Shown here piece by piece: positions 26,122 through 34,939 of a stretch of DNA of 64,000 nt (the first letter of the stretch is position 1; each line of letters starts with the position of its first letter). The DNA is from Halomonas huangheensis (lineage in GTDB: Bacteria > Pseudomonadota > Gammaproteobacteria > Pseudomonadales > Halomonadaceae), in NCBI RefSeq assembly GCF_001431725.1, contig NZ_CP013106.1, forward strand, positions 3,906,001 through 3,970,000, given 5' to 3'. Position numbers and translations under genes: made by a program. Below the pieces are notes generated by a model, which had not been told where the DNA came from, searched no databases, and was given only the letters and a program-made list of their open reading frames with translations.

Positions 26122-27171
26122 TTAGTTTCTAATCAAATAATCCTTATTTTCTTCCCACCTTTCCTTGTATTCATTGTAGTTCTCAAGGAGCTCAAGCATT
26201 TCAGGTGATCCATCTTCATTCTGCTGTTCTGCCTTGCTCATGATCCAATCTTGCCCGCTCGCCGAAAGCTCTTCTACGAAAGAGTCATCCAGAGTTATGA
26301 CTTCATTTCGACCAGAGCGGTATTCTGCCATCGCCTGCATGTCCTTATCGTAGAAGCTGGTCAAAGCCTCATACGTTGTAAGCTTTGCAGCCGCCTCCAG
26401 CAGTGGCTTAAGTTCCTCAGGCAGGCTTTCCCAGGTTTCCTGTTTCATGACAACCTCCCATAGGAAGGTCGGCTGATGAACGCCCGGAACAATTATATAT
26501 TTTGCAGCTTCATGAAAACCTTCGGGCTGGTTGCTGGAAGGTGTCGCCCATTCAACTGCATCCACTCCCTTCCGCTGGAGCAGGGTGTAGGTTTCACCAG
26601 GCGGAACGACCGTCGGAACGGCATCGTAGTAATCTCTCATCACCTCTGCCCAGGGGCCGGAAGTGCGATACTTCAAGCCCTTGAGGTCTTCAGGACCGGT
26701 GATTTCCTGGTTTGAATGAGCGAATACTTCGGTTGCACCAATACCAACGATGAGGGAGTGAAGCCCTTCAGAAGCCCTAAGCTCTGATAAAGCCTCTTGC
26801 CCACCACCTTCGTAGATCCAATTGATGTAGGTTTCCGGCCCCATTCCACCTGGGAACCCTGCAAATATTGAGTTGATGGGGTCCTGGTTGACGAGATAGC
26901 TAGGCGTCGAGTGTCCCGCTTCCACAGTTCCTTCTTTTACTGCCTCATAGACCTGCAGCGCAGGCACAATGACGCCTGCACCATAAGGCTGTATCTCTAC
27001 TCTTTCGTCAGTTAGAAGCGAAACGTTGGAAGCAAATCTCTCCAGAAAATTCTCATAGAATGGCGACCCGGCAGGCACTGAAGTCGGGACCTTCCAGACG
27101 ACATCTGCGGCAAAGGAATTGGCCGCAATAAATGCCGATGCAGCAACACATGCTAGACTTACATTCTTCAT
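26122..27171 (-). CDS. dctP: TRAP transporter periplasmic receptor
   Basis: 349 residues with a Sec signal peptide (cleavage likely after SFA, residue ~21). The mature start DVVWKVPTSVPAGSPFYEN and the conserved DLKGLKYRTSGPWAEVM region, with the arginine that grips carboxylates, are typical of DctP7/TakP-like receptors for 2-oxo or hydroxy acids. EWATPSSNQPEGFHE supports the TakP-like branch. First gene of dctPQM, with a sigma-70-type promoter at 27296-27324. Ligand identity is inferred only as an organic acid. Confidence 0.92.
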   Translation of the reverse strand: MKNVSLACVAASAFIAANSFAADVVWKVPTSVPAGSPFYENFLERFASNVSLLTDERVEIQPYGAGVIVPALQVYEAVKEGTVEAGHSTPSYLVNQDPINSIFAGFPGGMGPETYINWIYEGGGQEALSELRASEGLHSLIVGIGATEVFAHSNQEITGPEDLKGLKYRTSGPWAEVMRDYYDAVPTVVPPGETYTLLQRKGVDAVEWATPSSNQPEGFHEAAKYIIVPGVHQPTFLWEVVMKQETWESLPEELKPLLEAAAKLTTYEALTSFYDKDMQAMAEYRSGRNEVITLDDSFVEELSASGQDWIMSKAEQQNEDGSPEMLELLENYNEYKERWEENKDYLIRN

Positions 27172-27295
27172 GACGCCCTTCCTTTCACTTAACTTTGTTT
27201 TTGTAAAACAAGATGTTAAGCCTCTACTTCAAACGCAGCGACTCGTAACACTACGCTTGCCAGGATTGCATCTTGTTGTAGTACCGTGCAAAATA

Positions 27296-27324
27296 TTTAT
27301 ATTTTATACAATGTACAAAGTCAA
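27296..27324 (-). promoter_or_regulatory. Promoter and GntR-type operator of dctPQM
   Basis: On the minus strand TTGACT (27319-27324) and TATAAA (27296-27301) are 17 bp apart. The spacer contains TTGTACATTGTATAA, a near-palindrome of the TnGTnnnACnA type bound by FCD-GntR repressors. Its place between -35 and -10 fits repression by one of the two neighbouring GntR proteins. Confidence 0.6.
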
Positions 27325-27593
27325 GCTTGTAGACACGCCTCTCGCTGCTAACCGGCTTCGCGATCTCAAACGGTTGTAGCCAACCCAGGCAGGCTCGAGG
27401 ATCTCGTTGGTGGCCGAGTTTGCGGGCAGTGGCGCTATCCGGCGCCAGGGTGATGGGCACTACTTCTGGTTCAGGGTCCAGGATTCGGGGCACATGCCCC
27501 CTTGAGGCCCCTCCTTGGGTAGTAAAGAGGGTATATCGCTGTCATGTCGTGCATGGCGCCTGACTCAGCCAGCGACTCAAACGTCTGCTGGCA
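27325..27593. other. Spacer with possible gene remnant
   Basis: Returns to GC-rich sequence. A minus-strand frame (27251-27493) runs through the dctP promoter and has no ribosome-binding site. Its upstream part (PEVVPITLAPDSATARKLG) looks like coding sequence in composition, so an eroded gene or IS fragment is possible, but it was not identified. Confidence 0.25.
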
Positions 27594-28301
27594 TCAATCG
27601 GCAGAGCTCAGTTCCTTCTCGCGCTCCAACTGCTCCATACGTTTGACATTGGCCTCGATGGATTCCTTGCGAATCCGACCCAGCTTGCGAATATCACGCT
27701 GCTCGATGGCCACCAGAGAGCGGTCGATTTCCTCGGCGACCGAGTCGACTTCACTTTGCCAATCCATACGCGGCACCATCGAAAGCCAGATTCGGGCGAT
27801 CTGGAAGTACAGCTGCATCAATATCTCGCGGGCACGATCGTTCTCGATGATTCCTGCATGCCCATGCTGCAATGCCAGGTGCAGGCGCCCCAGGCCATCA
27901 AGGTCAGGAGACTCACGTAGTTTCCGGCACCACTCACGCAGTTCGCGATATTCACTCTCGATTTCCCACCATTGCGGTGCGGGCGATAACCGATCCAGTT
28001 GCTCCTCGAGAATCATGCGGATGACGTAGACATCCTTCAGCGAGGCAAAATCGAAGTTGGTCACCACGGTCTGCATTCCCTGGCGCCGTTCGGCAAGGTG
28101 CTCCAGCTCAAGACGCAGCAGCGAGCGTCGTATGGGGGTGCGGCTGACACCGAATTCTGCTGCCAACTCGGACTCACTGAGCTTGGTTCCGGGCAGGTAA
28201 TGCAGCAGACAGATCCGGTCCCTGAGGGTGATATAGATCTCGGCGGTACGACGCTGCGCCGCCCCCAGCTTTTCCCAGTGTTCGCGTGAATCCATCGCCA
28301 T
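27594..28301 (-). CDS. GntR-family regulator with FCD-like domain
   Basis: About 235 residues. Winged helix (YITLRDRICLLHYLPGTKLS; FGVSRTPIRRSLLRLELEHLAE) at residues ~20-80, then a helical effector domain. Four close ATG codons exist (28322 to 28295) without a decisive ribosome-binding site; 28301 is chosen provisionally. It lies between the TRAP operon and an orphan Bug receptor gene, all on the minus strand, and could control either. Codon use is GC-rich, like the core genome and unlike the TRAP operon. Confidence 0.85.
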   Translation of the reverse strand: MAMDSREHWEKLGAAQRRTAEIYITLRDRICLLHYLPGTKLSESELAAEFGVSRTPIRRSLLRLELEHLAERRQGMQTVVTNFDFASLKDVYVIRMILEEQLDRLSPAPQWWEIESEYRELREWCRKLRESPDLDGLGRLHLALQHGHAGIIENDRAREILMQLYFQIARIWLSMVPRMDWQSEVDSVAEEIDRSLVAIEQRDIRKLGRIRKESIEANVKRMEQLEREKELSSAD

Positions 28302-28447
28302 GACACACCATGCTCTCATCAACAGACTGTTCTATAGATCAGCTCAGGCTGAGACGATAGCATAGAGAGCGACCGAGCATGGCACCCCGGTTGCCGGCAC
28401 CCGATCGGCTGGAGATATCACCTGGTTCGACCGAAAGGATCTACGGC

Positions 28448-29428
28448 CTATTGTTCGAGCAGGCCGATATCCCGTGACAGGTCGCGCATTACTTTGACCT
28501 GCTCTCCGACAAAGGCCGTGAACTCGTCGCCGCTGAGGTGGAACGGCATCAACCCAGAGTCGGTCATGAGTTGCTGCCATTTGTCACTGGCATACAGCGT
28601 ATCAATGGCATCAACCCAGTATTCACGAGCATCTTCCGAGATACCGCCTGGCATGTAGAGTCCACGCCAGTTGGCGCCAGTCACCTCATAGCCCTGCTCG
28701 ACGGCTGTTGGCAGATCAGCATACTCACCGTCAAGGCGTTCCGGCGCCAGTACCGCCAGTACCTTGAGGTCTCCGGAATCGAGGAAACCCGCCGCTTCGG
28801 TCAGATCACCTGAGTAGGCCACCACATGGCCTCCCATGACTTGAGTAATGGAACTCCCCCCACCAGTGCTGGCCAACCAGGTGATACCCTCCAGATCCTC
28901 GACACCGGCAACACGCGCCAGCAACAGCACCTTGAGATGATCCCAGCCGCCGACACCACTGCCTCCGGTAAATGTAACCGACCCCGGCTGCTCAATCATT
29001 GCCGTCACCAACTCGTTGAGGGTCTGGTACTCACTGTCTTTGGATACTGCGATTATGCCGTAATCGCTGCCCAGTGTGCCGATCCACCTGACGTCATCCT
29101 CGGTGCCGGGATAGCGACCCAGCGCCAACTGACTGGCGGTCGCTGTCGAAGTTGCCACCAGCAGGGAATTGTCGGTGTTGCGCTTGCTGAGAACATGGGA
29201 GAACCCCACCGCACCGGAAGCCCCTGACATATTGAGGGTCTGCACCGAACGTGGCACGAGGTCCAGCTCCGACAACACCTGTCCAACACTACGGCAGGTG
29301 AAATCCCATCCGCCACCGGGAGTACTGGGAGCCAGACACTCCACCTTGTTTCCGGGTTGGTAGGCATGTGCATTGGCGGCCAATCCGGCCGTACAGATCG
29401 CAAGCAAGGTCAGTCGTGAGTATTTCAT
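28448..29428 (-). CDS. Orphan Bug/TctC-family periplasmic receptor
   Basis: 326 residues from the ATG at 29428 (a GTG at 29443 is also in frame); TGGAG lies upstream. Signal peptide ends near NAHA (residue ~23). Mature sequence KVECLAPSTPGGGWDFTCR is the Bug-family start, and GGSGVGGWDHLK and the C-terminal GEQVKVMRDLSRDIG region fit. The segment ITWLASTGGGSSITQVMGG is a TctC-like pocket loop. No tctAB genes are adjacent, so it either serves a distant membrane component or acts as an extracytoplasmic sensor, as proposed for many Bug proteins. Confidence 0.9.
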   Translation of the reverse strand: MKYSRLTLLAICTAGLAANAHAYQPGNKVECLAPSTPGGGWDFTCRSVGQVLSELDLVPRSVQTLNMSGASGAVGFSHVLSKRNTDNSLLVATSTATASQLALGRYPGTEDDVRWIGTLGSDYGIIAVSKDSEYQTLNELVTAMIEQPGSVTFTGGSGVGGWDHLKVLLLARVAGVEDLEGITWLASTGGGSSITQVMGGHVVAYSGDLTEAAGFLDSGDLKVLAVLAPERLDGEYADLPTAVEQGYEVTGANWRGLYMPGGISEDAREYWVDAIDTLYASDKWQQLMTDSGLMPFHLSGDEFTAFVGEQVKVMRDLSRDIGLLEQ

Positions 29429-29604
29429 TGTGTTGTTCTCCACTCAGCATTCTGTGCGCTTACCAACGTTGCGGCAGGCAGGCACGCAACCGACTGGCTA
29501 TCGGTGGCTACACGCTCAGCTTCCTCCAACGAGCGGAGATTTCACATACGACATTAAGGCATACCAACTTGTATCAATATTGATATATCGATCACAATAA
29601 GCAA

Positions 29605-30504
29605 TCAATTAGCGTGATACATTTCCTTGCCTCTTTCACGCAATAATGTCATCAGGCTCTGACAGGCCGGCGACAGATAGCTGTCGCGACGAGTCATCAG
29701 GCCGAAGTGACGGTGCAGAGTGGTCTCACGAAACGGCAACTCGACCAGGCTGTCGCTGAACGGCGGGCTACGCAGATTACGCCGCGAAATGAAGCTGAGC
29801 AGGTCTGTGCGTGCAATCAAGCGCGGCATCAGCGCCAGCGAGCTGACCTCGATCTGAGCCTTTGGCGCTGCCATGCCATGGTCGGCGAAGGTCTGTTCGA
29901 GCCAACGTCGTGTCGCCATATTGCCGCTAGGCAATATCCACTGATAATCATTGAGCTGCTCCAGTTGCGGCACACATTTCGCCAACGGGTGATCGCGACT
30001 GGCCACCACCACCACTTCATCCTCGACAATCGCCGCCCCTTCCAGCTCCTCGCTGCTGATCAACGGCCCCAGCACCATATCCAGTTCGTCACGCAACAGG
30101 CCATCACGCAATACATCGCTCATACCCACTGTCAACGATAGCGTTACCCCGGGTGTCTGCTTCAGCAACTCACTCAAGGCGTTAGGTAACAGGAACTCGG
30201 TGAGAGTGGCAGCCACGCCAAGCCGCAGATGACCAAGGCTGCCTTCAGCGTGTTCGCCTACCTCGCGACATGCCTCATCGATGTGCTGAAGTATCAACTT
30301 GCAGCGACGTGCCATGACCTCGCCCACCGGCGTCAGCACCACCTGGCGTCCCTTGCGCTCGAACAGTCGAGCGTTGAGCTGCTCCTCCAGGCGGCCGATG
30401 CACTTGGTCAGCGCCGGTTGGGAAATATGCAGCCGTTCCGCCGCACGGCGCATGCTGGAAAACTTTACGATAGCCGCAAAGTAACGCAGATCACGCTCGT
30501 TCAT
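29605..30504 (-). CDS. LysR-family transcriptional regulator
   Basis: 299 residues. Winged helix MNERDLRYFAAIVKFSSMRR; LHISQPALTKCIGRLEEQL (1-60), then a CbbR/CynR-like effector domain (GHLRLGVAATLTEFLLPNAL). Divergent from the hydroxyacid dehydrogenase gene across 145 bp, the usual regulator-target layout. The spacer contains an AT-rich stretch (ATGGATAAAAAGAAAATAG) near the LysR start and may hold both promoters. Confidence 0.92.
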   Translation of the reverse strand: MNERDLRYFAAIVKFSSMRRAAERLHISQPALTKCIGRLEEQLNARLFERKGRQVVLTPVGEVMARRCKLILQHIDEACREVGEHAEGSLGHLRLGVAATLTEFLLPNALSELLKQTPGVTLSLTVGMSDVLRDGLLRDELDMVLGPLISSEELEGAAIVEDEVVVVASRDHPLAKCVPQLEQLNDYQWILPSGNMATRRWLEQTFADHGMAAPKAQIEVSSLALMPRLIARTDLLSFISRRNLRSPPFSDSLVELPFRETTLHRHFGLMTRRDSYLSPACQSLMTLLRERGKEMYHAN

Positions 30505-30649
30505 TGATTACCCTTGGTTATCTTTTATGGATAAAAAGAAAATAGTTTTACCTATCGTTTCGTGTCAATAATTGGCGCCATCCTACGGCAGGCCCCACCA
30601 GGACACCTTGACCCCGGCATGCCCGATCACCCGCTGATATGAGGCCCCC

Positions 30650-31696
30650 ATGCCCTATACCGTACTCGTCACCGCGCCTAGCCTGGCGACACCGGGCCTG
30701 GAGATACTGCGTCAACGCCAGTGCGAGGTGCTGTTCGTCTCTGATATCGCCGACAAGGCCAGCTTGGCTCACCAACTCAAACAGGCCCCCATCGACGCCA
30801 TCATCTCACGCACCATGACAATCGACGCCGAGATGATGAAAAGTTGCCCGACCCTGAAGGTCATCTCCAAGCACGGGGTTGGTGTCAGCAATATCGATCT
30901 GCACGCCGCGGCGCAGCAGAACATCGCGGTGTTCGCCACGCCAGGCGCCAACAGCCAGGCGGTGGCGGAGTTCACCCTCGGCTTGATGTTTGCCGGCGCC
31001 CGCCATCTGGCGCGCTTCGATCGTCGTGTACGGGCCGGACTGTGGCAACGTGATGGCGATGGCATGGAACTACACGGCAAGACGCTGGGACTGGTGGGGT
31101 TCGGTCAGATTGGTCAGCGCGTCGCTCAGGTTGCGCTGGCACTGGGCATGAAGGTGGTCGTCGTCGACCCATGGGTTTCGCCCGGAGTCGCTTCGGCGCA
31201 AGGCGTCACCCTGGTAGACGGCCTGCAAGCCCTGCTGCCGCAATGCAACGTTCTCAGCCTGCACTGTCCTGCCCAACGCGGGGCTCCGCCGCTGATCAAC
31301 GCGCAGGCACTCGCTCTGCTGCCGTCAGGCGCCATCATCATCAATACTGCGCGCGGTGAGCTGATCGACGAACAGGCTCTGGTCGATGCCCTGACCAATG
31401 GTCATCTCGCCGCCGCCGGACTCGACACCTTCGCCAGCGAGCCGCTCGATGCCGACAGCCCCCTACGCCAATTGGACAATGTCCTGCTGACACCACATGT
31501 CGCGGGATCAACTCCCGAGGCTCTGGCAAAGATGGCATGCGGTGCCGTCAACAATGCATTGACCTGGCTGGACTCACAGCCCCTCACAGAAGCCTCTGGC
31601 CGCTGCCCGCCGGTGACCGCCGAGCAACGGGCTCGGCTCGAACAGTGTCGCGTGCCATTACCCACGATCAGTACAACCGGGGAGACATCCGCATGA
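30650..31696 (+). CDS. D-2-hydroxyacid dehydrogenase (phosphoglycerate dehydrogenase-like)
   Basis: 348 residues. NAD-binding Rossmann motif LGLVGFGQIGQRVAQ with Asp (VVDPWV) marking NAD preference, and the catalytic Arg/Glu/His set in NTARGELIDE, FASEPLD and LTPHVAGSTPEA. It interconverts D-2-hydroxy acids and 2-oxo acids in the cytosol. Lacks the ACT domain of biosynthetic SerA, so a catabolic role is likely. Its stop overlaps the ATG of the RraA-like gene (ATGA), indicating translational coupling. Likely controlled by the divergent LysR gene. Confidence 0.9.
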   Translation: MPYTVLVTAPSLATPGLEILRQRQCEVLFVSDIADKASLAHQLKQAPIDAIISRTMTIDAEMMKSCPTLKVISKHGVGVSNIDLHAAAQQNIAVFATPGANSQAVAEFTLGLMFAGARHLARFDRRVRAGLWQRDGDGMELHGKTLGLVGFGQIGQRVAQVALALGMKVVVVDPWVSPGVASAQGVTLVDGLQALLPQCNVLSLHCPAQRGAPPLINAQALALLPSGAIIINTARGELIDEQALVDALTNGHLAAAGLDTFASEPLDADSPLRQLDNVLLTPHVAGSTPEALAKMACGAVNNALTWLDSQPLTEASGRCPPVTAEQRARLEQCRVPLPTISTTGETSA

Positions 31697-32382
31697 CGAC
31701 AGCAAGGTGGCCTACGGGCTTCATGATCAATCACCGCCCAGCCTCACTGGATGAGCACCTGCTGGCGGCCTGGAATCAGATTCCCAGTGCCCATGCCTGC
31801 GATTGCATGGGCCGCCTGAGCGGCAGTATTGGGCTGCGTGCCTATCACGGTGACGCCAATCTGGTGATGTGCGGTATGGCGATTACCGTGCGCGTGCGTC
31901 CCGGCGACAACCTGATGATTCACAAGGCCATGCTGATGGCCCAGCCGGGTGATGTCATCGTCGTCGATGGCGCGGGAGATCTGAGCCAGGCGGTGATCGG
32001 TGGGCTGATGCGTACCACAGCGCTGGCACGTCAACTGGGCGGATTCGTCATCAATGGGGCGGTGCGCGATCTCAATGAATGGGCCGAGGGCACGATTCCG
32101 GTCTACGCCCTGGGGCATACGCCACGCGGCCCCAGCAAGACCGGCCCAGGGGAAGTGAATGTACCGATCAACTGCGCCGGCATGGCAGTACAGCCTGGCG
32201 ATCTGATGATCGGTGACGCCGACGGTGTGGTCAGTGTCCCCCGCGACCGCCTGGAATCCTTGCTCGACGAGGTCAAGGAGCACGCTCTGCGCGAGGAGAA
32301 CATTCGCCAGCGCAATGCCGCTCAGGGCGGTGACGAGGACCGCATCAACGAGCTGCTGCGCTCATTGGGGTGCCCAGTATAG
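31693..32382 (+). CDS. RraA-like aldolase/decarboxylase
   Basis: 229 residues from the ATG at 31693 that overlaps the previous stop. Carries the family motifs GDVIVVDGAGD, GAVRDLNEW (Arg-Asp of the metal site) and GDADGVVSVPRDR. The RraA-like fold includes 4-hydroxy-4-methyl-2-oxoglutarate/4-carboxy-4-hydroxy-2-oxoadipate aldolases and oxaloacetate decarboxylases. In this operon with a D-2-hydroxyacid dehydrogenase, the product of one enzyme (a 2-oxo acid) may feed the other. RNase E inhibition is not implied. Confidence 0.85.
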   Translation: MTTARWPTGFMINHRPASLDEHLLAAWNQIPSAHACDCMGRLSGSIGLRAYHGDANLVMCGMAITVRVRPGDNLMIHKAMLMAQPGDVIVVDGAGDLSQAVIGGLMRTTALARQLGGFVINGAVRDLNEWAEGTIPVYALGHTPRGPSKTGPGEVNVPINCAGMAVQPGDLMIGDADGVVSVPRDRLESLLDEVKEHALREENIRQRNAAQGGDEDRINELLRSLGCPV

Positions 32383-32386
32383 CGAC

Positions 32387-33295
32387 TCAGCGACTCCGGC
32401 GGCGGCCCAACCAGCCGCTGCCGATCAGCATGCCGAGGGTGATCAACAATGCGGCACCGGCCAGCCATGGGCTGAGACTGGCGTAACCGGTCGCCACCAG
32501 CACCAGCGTCGAGAGCAACGGTGTGAAGTAGGACAATAGCCCCAGCAGGCGCAGATCACCGCGTTTGACGCCGATATCCCAGGTGAAGAAGGCGCTGCCC
32601 ACCGGTCCAAGCCCCAGCCCGATCACTCCCAACCAGCCCAGCCCCTGCGGCCAGGTGGTGGTCTCCCAGAGCAGATGGCAGATCGCCGCCAGAACCGCCG
32701 TGGCGAGACAGAAACCACCCACCGCGGCAGTCGGCACGCTGCGCGTCACGCGCGACAACACCGAATAGCCACTCCACAGAAAGGCACAGGCAAAGGCCGC
32801 GCCATAGCCCAGCACACTGCCGCCAGCGTTGACATCGCCACCGATCAGTAATGCCGCGCCACAGAAGCCGAGCAGGCTGCCGATCACATGGATGGCGCGC
32901 AGACGCTCCCCCGGTAACAACGCGACGAACAGCACGATCAGCAGCGGCCACAGATAGCTGATCAGTCCGGCATTGGCAGGCGGGGCATTCTGCTGGGCGA
33001 CGAAGTACAGGGCGTGGTAGCCGAACAGGCCGATGACGCCCAATGCCCAGATGGGTAACGGCTGACGCATGGCGGCAAACGGAGACTCGCCCTTGAGCGA
33101 TAACCAGACCACGAAGCAGACGAAGGCGATGGAAAAGGCCAGTGCCGTCAGCAGAAACGGCGGTACTGGGCCCGCCAGCTGCGTCAACGCGGCCAGCAGC
33201 GCCCAATTGAGCACCGTGGTGGCACCAATCAGTGTGGCACGGGTGCGTTGCCGCTCAGTGGAAGGTTGAGATGACAAGGAAGAGCTCGACGACAT
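32387..33295 (-). CDS. EamA/DMT-superfamily permease
   Basis: 302 residues with ten predicted helices and the internal EamA duplication (first repeat includes ALYFVAQQNAPPANAGLISY; second includes GYGAAFACAFLWSGYSVLSR). It probably exports or imports a small metabolite such as an amino acid. Convergent with the RraA-like gene, only 4 bp between stops. Downstream of an AraC gene on the same strand, which is its likely regulator. Confidence 0.9.
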   Translation of the reverse strand: MSSSSSLSSQPSTERQRTRATLIGATTVLNWALLAALTQLAGPVPPFLLTALAFSIAFVCFVVWLSLKGESPFAAMRQPLPIWALGVIGLFGYHALYFVAQQNAPPANAGLISYLWPLLIVLFVALLPGERLRAIHVIGSLLGFCGAALLIGGDVNAGGSVLGYGAAFACAFLWSGYSVLSRVTRSVPTAAVGGFCLATAVLAAICHLLWETTTWPQGLGWLGVIGLGLGPVGSAFFTWDIGVKRGDLRLLGLLSYFTPLLSTLVLVATGYASLSPWLAGAALLITLGMLIGSGWLGRRRSR

Positions 33296-33355
33296 GACAG
33301 GATTCCATTGATCCGGAAAGCTCCCAGCCTGCCTGAAATTCGCTGGCGGAACTTG

Positions 33356-34099
33356 TCAATTCCTGACCTCTTGCCGCCACTCTCGCGGAGAACAGCCATA
33401 CGCCTGGCGAAAGGTGCGAGAGAAGTGCGCCGCATCATGAAACCCACAGTGCAAGGCGATCTCGGTCAATGTCACAGTGGGCGACGCCAGCATAAGACGA
33501 CGTGCTTCGCCCAGACGCTCATGCTTGAGCCATTGATGGGGAGCAAGACCGGTCAGGGCACGAAACTGGCGCGCAAATGCGGCTTCGGAAAGATGACAGA
33601 GTCTCGCCATCTCGGCGACCTGCCAGTTATGCCCGAGCTCACGGCGTAGAACCGGCAACAGTTTGAGCAGGCTCAAACGTGGCGTCGACAGCGCACTGCC
33701 GGCATGTTCGCCGACATATTGCGCCACTCGCCCCAGCCATGCGGCTGCCGCTGCGGGCTGTTGGTGCAATTGCGCTGCCTGCTGAGTCAAGCTGGAAGGA
33801 AGCTGCCAACCCCCGCTGCGGGAGGTATCGAACAGCGAGGCGATATCCAGTGCTTCACACCAGGCAACGGCAAGATCCAGCACCAGAATGCGATTGTCCG
33901 CCGGCGCCAGATAATGATGCCAGCTATCGCAGGCCACCGGTGCAACCACGCCTTCACCAACGCGCACCGGCCTGCCGCCGACTTCAAGCTCAACCATGCC
34001 GGTCTGCCCGAGCAGCAACTGATGGAAACTATGCCTGTCCGTTAGTGGGTGGTCGGGATAGTCGCGAACCTCTATCACCGGACCAGAACTGCAAGTCAT
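33356..34099 (-). CDS. AraC-family transcriptional regulator
   Basis: 247 residues: N-terminal cupin-like sensor (HQLLLGQTGMVELEVGGRPV) and C-terminal double helix-turn-helix (WQVAEMARLCHLSEAAFARQF and VTLTEIALHCGFHDAAHFSRTFRQAYGCSPREWR). Lies 60 bp upstream of the EamA gene in the same direction. AraC/EamA pairs of this kind commonly respond to the exported metabolite. Confidence 0.92.
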   Translation of the reverse strand: MTCSSGPVIEVRDYPDHPLTDRHSFHQLLLGQTGMVELEVGGRPVRVGEGVVAPVACDSWHHYLAPADNRILVLDLAVAWCEALDIASLFDTSRSGGWQLPSSLTQQAAQLHQQPAAAAAWLGRVAQYVGEHAGSALSTPRLSLLKLLPVLRRELGHNWQVAEMARLCHLSEAAFARQFRALTGLAPHQWLKHERLGEARRLMLASPTVTLTEIALHCGFHDAAHFSRTFRQAYGCSPREWRQEVRN

Positions 34100-34186
34100 T
34101 GCATCACCAAGTGAATTGTGTCCAGTCGTGCAACGAGTAGGCCGCCTGTCGCGGCAAGGTCGTCATCCGTGATTAAACAAAAATGG

Positions 34187-34215
34187 TTGACAGAGGAGAC
34201 ACCCTCTCATTTAGA
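34187..34215 (+). promoter_or_regulatory. Promoter for the 39-residue gene
   Basis: TTGACA (34187-34192) and TTTAGA (34210-34215) spaced by 17 bp, about 65 bp before the small gene. The consensus -35 suggests substantial expression. Confidence 0.5.
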
Positions 34216-34279
34216 TAGGGTACCCGCCGTGGACCGGCGTAGGCCAGGAGTACTTTTTCATTCTGCAGGAGGCCCCCGC

Positions 34280-34399
34280 ATGGCCAGCAACAGCAAGAGT
34301 GTCATCAGACGCGTGTACGTTCCTACTCATGTCAAACAACTACCCAACGGTGACCGGGTGACCGTTCCCGGCCATTATCGTACACCCCCGCCCGACTGA
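34280..34399 (+). CDS. 39-residue basic protein
   Basis: The ATG at 34280 follows a strong CAGGAGG (34266-34272) with 7-bp spacing, and a consensus-like promoter lies upstream. The product starts MASNSKSVIRRVYVPTHV, followed by QLPNGDRVTVPGHYRTPPPD. It is basic, has no membrane helix, and the alternating hydrophobic pattern suggests two short beta strands. Family not recognised. Good expression signals in front of so short a frame are the reason for calling it. Confidence 0.65.
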   Translation: MASNSKSVIRRVYVPTHVKQLPNGDRVTVPGHYRTPPPD

Positions 34400-34432
34400 T
34401 AGCGTCTCTCGCTCAGCTTCGGTATCGCATCG

Positions 34433-34546
34433 TCACCCTGTCAGATGCGGTGCCAACAACTCACTCAGCCATTCGATGCAAGCATCAATGCGCGATGACC
34501 AGTGCCGCCGGTGTGGATAGAGTACTGACACCGGCATGGCAGGCAG
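34433..34546 (-). pseudogene. C-terminal remnant of a LysR regulator
   Basis: About 37 codons in one frame reading PAMPVSVLYPHRRHWSSRID then ACIEWLSELLAPH and a stop. This is the characteristic end of LysR proteins of the YafC/DmlR subgroup; compare HAVYPQRRQLSPRVRVFLEW in the gene at 20652-21551. The sequence upstream is a TGTGC repeat and unrelated DNA, so the gene has lost everything else. Confidence 0.75.
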
Positions 34547-34550
34547 ACGC

Positions 34551-34570
34551 TGTGCTGTGCTGTGCTGTGC
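34551..34570. repeat. TGTGC x4 microsatellite
   Basis: Four perfect 5-bp units (TGTGC) at the broken 5' edge of the LysR remnant. Confidence 0.9.
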
Positions 34571-34581
34571 AGTAAGGAAGA

Positions 34582-34836
34582 TCAAACCTCCCCCGTCTGA
34601 CGAATCACCCGCCACCAGCCAAATACCACCGGAATACCGAAGAGGAAGGCATGCATAAGCAGTTCCTCACCTAATGCGTAGCCATGGGATAAACCGATAT
34701 TCAGGTTCCAGGCACACAGCAATACCCACACCAGAGAGAATGCCCACATGGCCTTGCGTCGCCAGGCCAATGGCAGATAACTGACCAGTAGCCACACCAC
34801 CACGACACCCACAACAATGATCACCAGACTTCGCAT
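34582..34836 (-). CDS. Small membrane protein of unknown function
   Basis: 84 residues from the ATG at 34836, 8 bp after AGGAAGG; upstream in-frame ATG codons at 34842 and 34869 are less well placed. Three hydrophobic helices (about residues 3-22, 28-46, 55-72): MRSLVIIVVGVVVVWLLVSY at the N-terminus, and LMHAFLFGIPVVFGWW near the C-terminus. Family not recognised. Lies 104 bp upstream of the stop end of the glucose dehydrogenase gene and in the opposite order, so it is not its operon partner by translation coupling. Confidence 0.6.
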   Translation of the reverse strand: MRSLVIIVVGVVVVWLLVSYLPLAWRRKAMWAFSLVWVLLCAWNLNIGLSHGYALGEELLMHAFLFGIPVVFGWWRVIRQTGEV

Positions 34837-34939
34837 CGGCATTCCCTTCCTGGCAGGTGCATCTTGCATAAATCATTCGCCCTGACTGGAAGCGCTATCC
34901 AGCCAGGGCGATCGATCATGGATTATTGTGCCGTTTCAA

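Noticed and set aside
27251..27493. 81-codon minus-strand gene
   Set aside because: Runs through the TRAP promoter, lacks a ribosome-binding site and a family match; mentioned only as a possible remnant.
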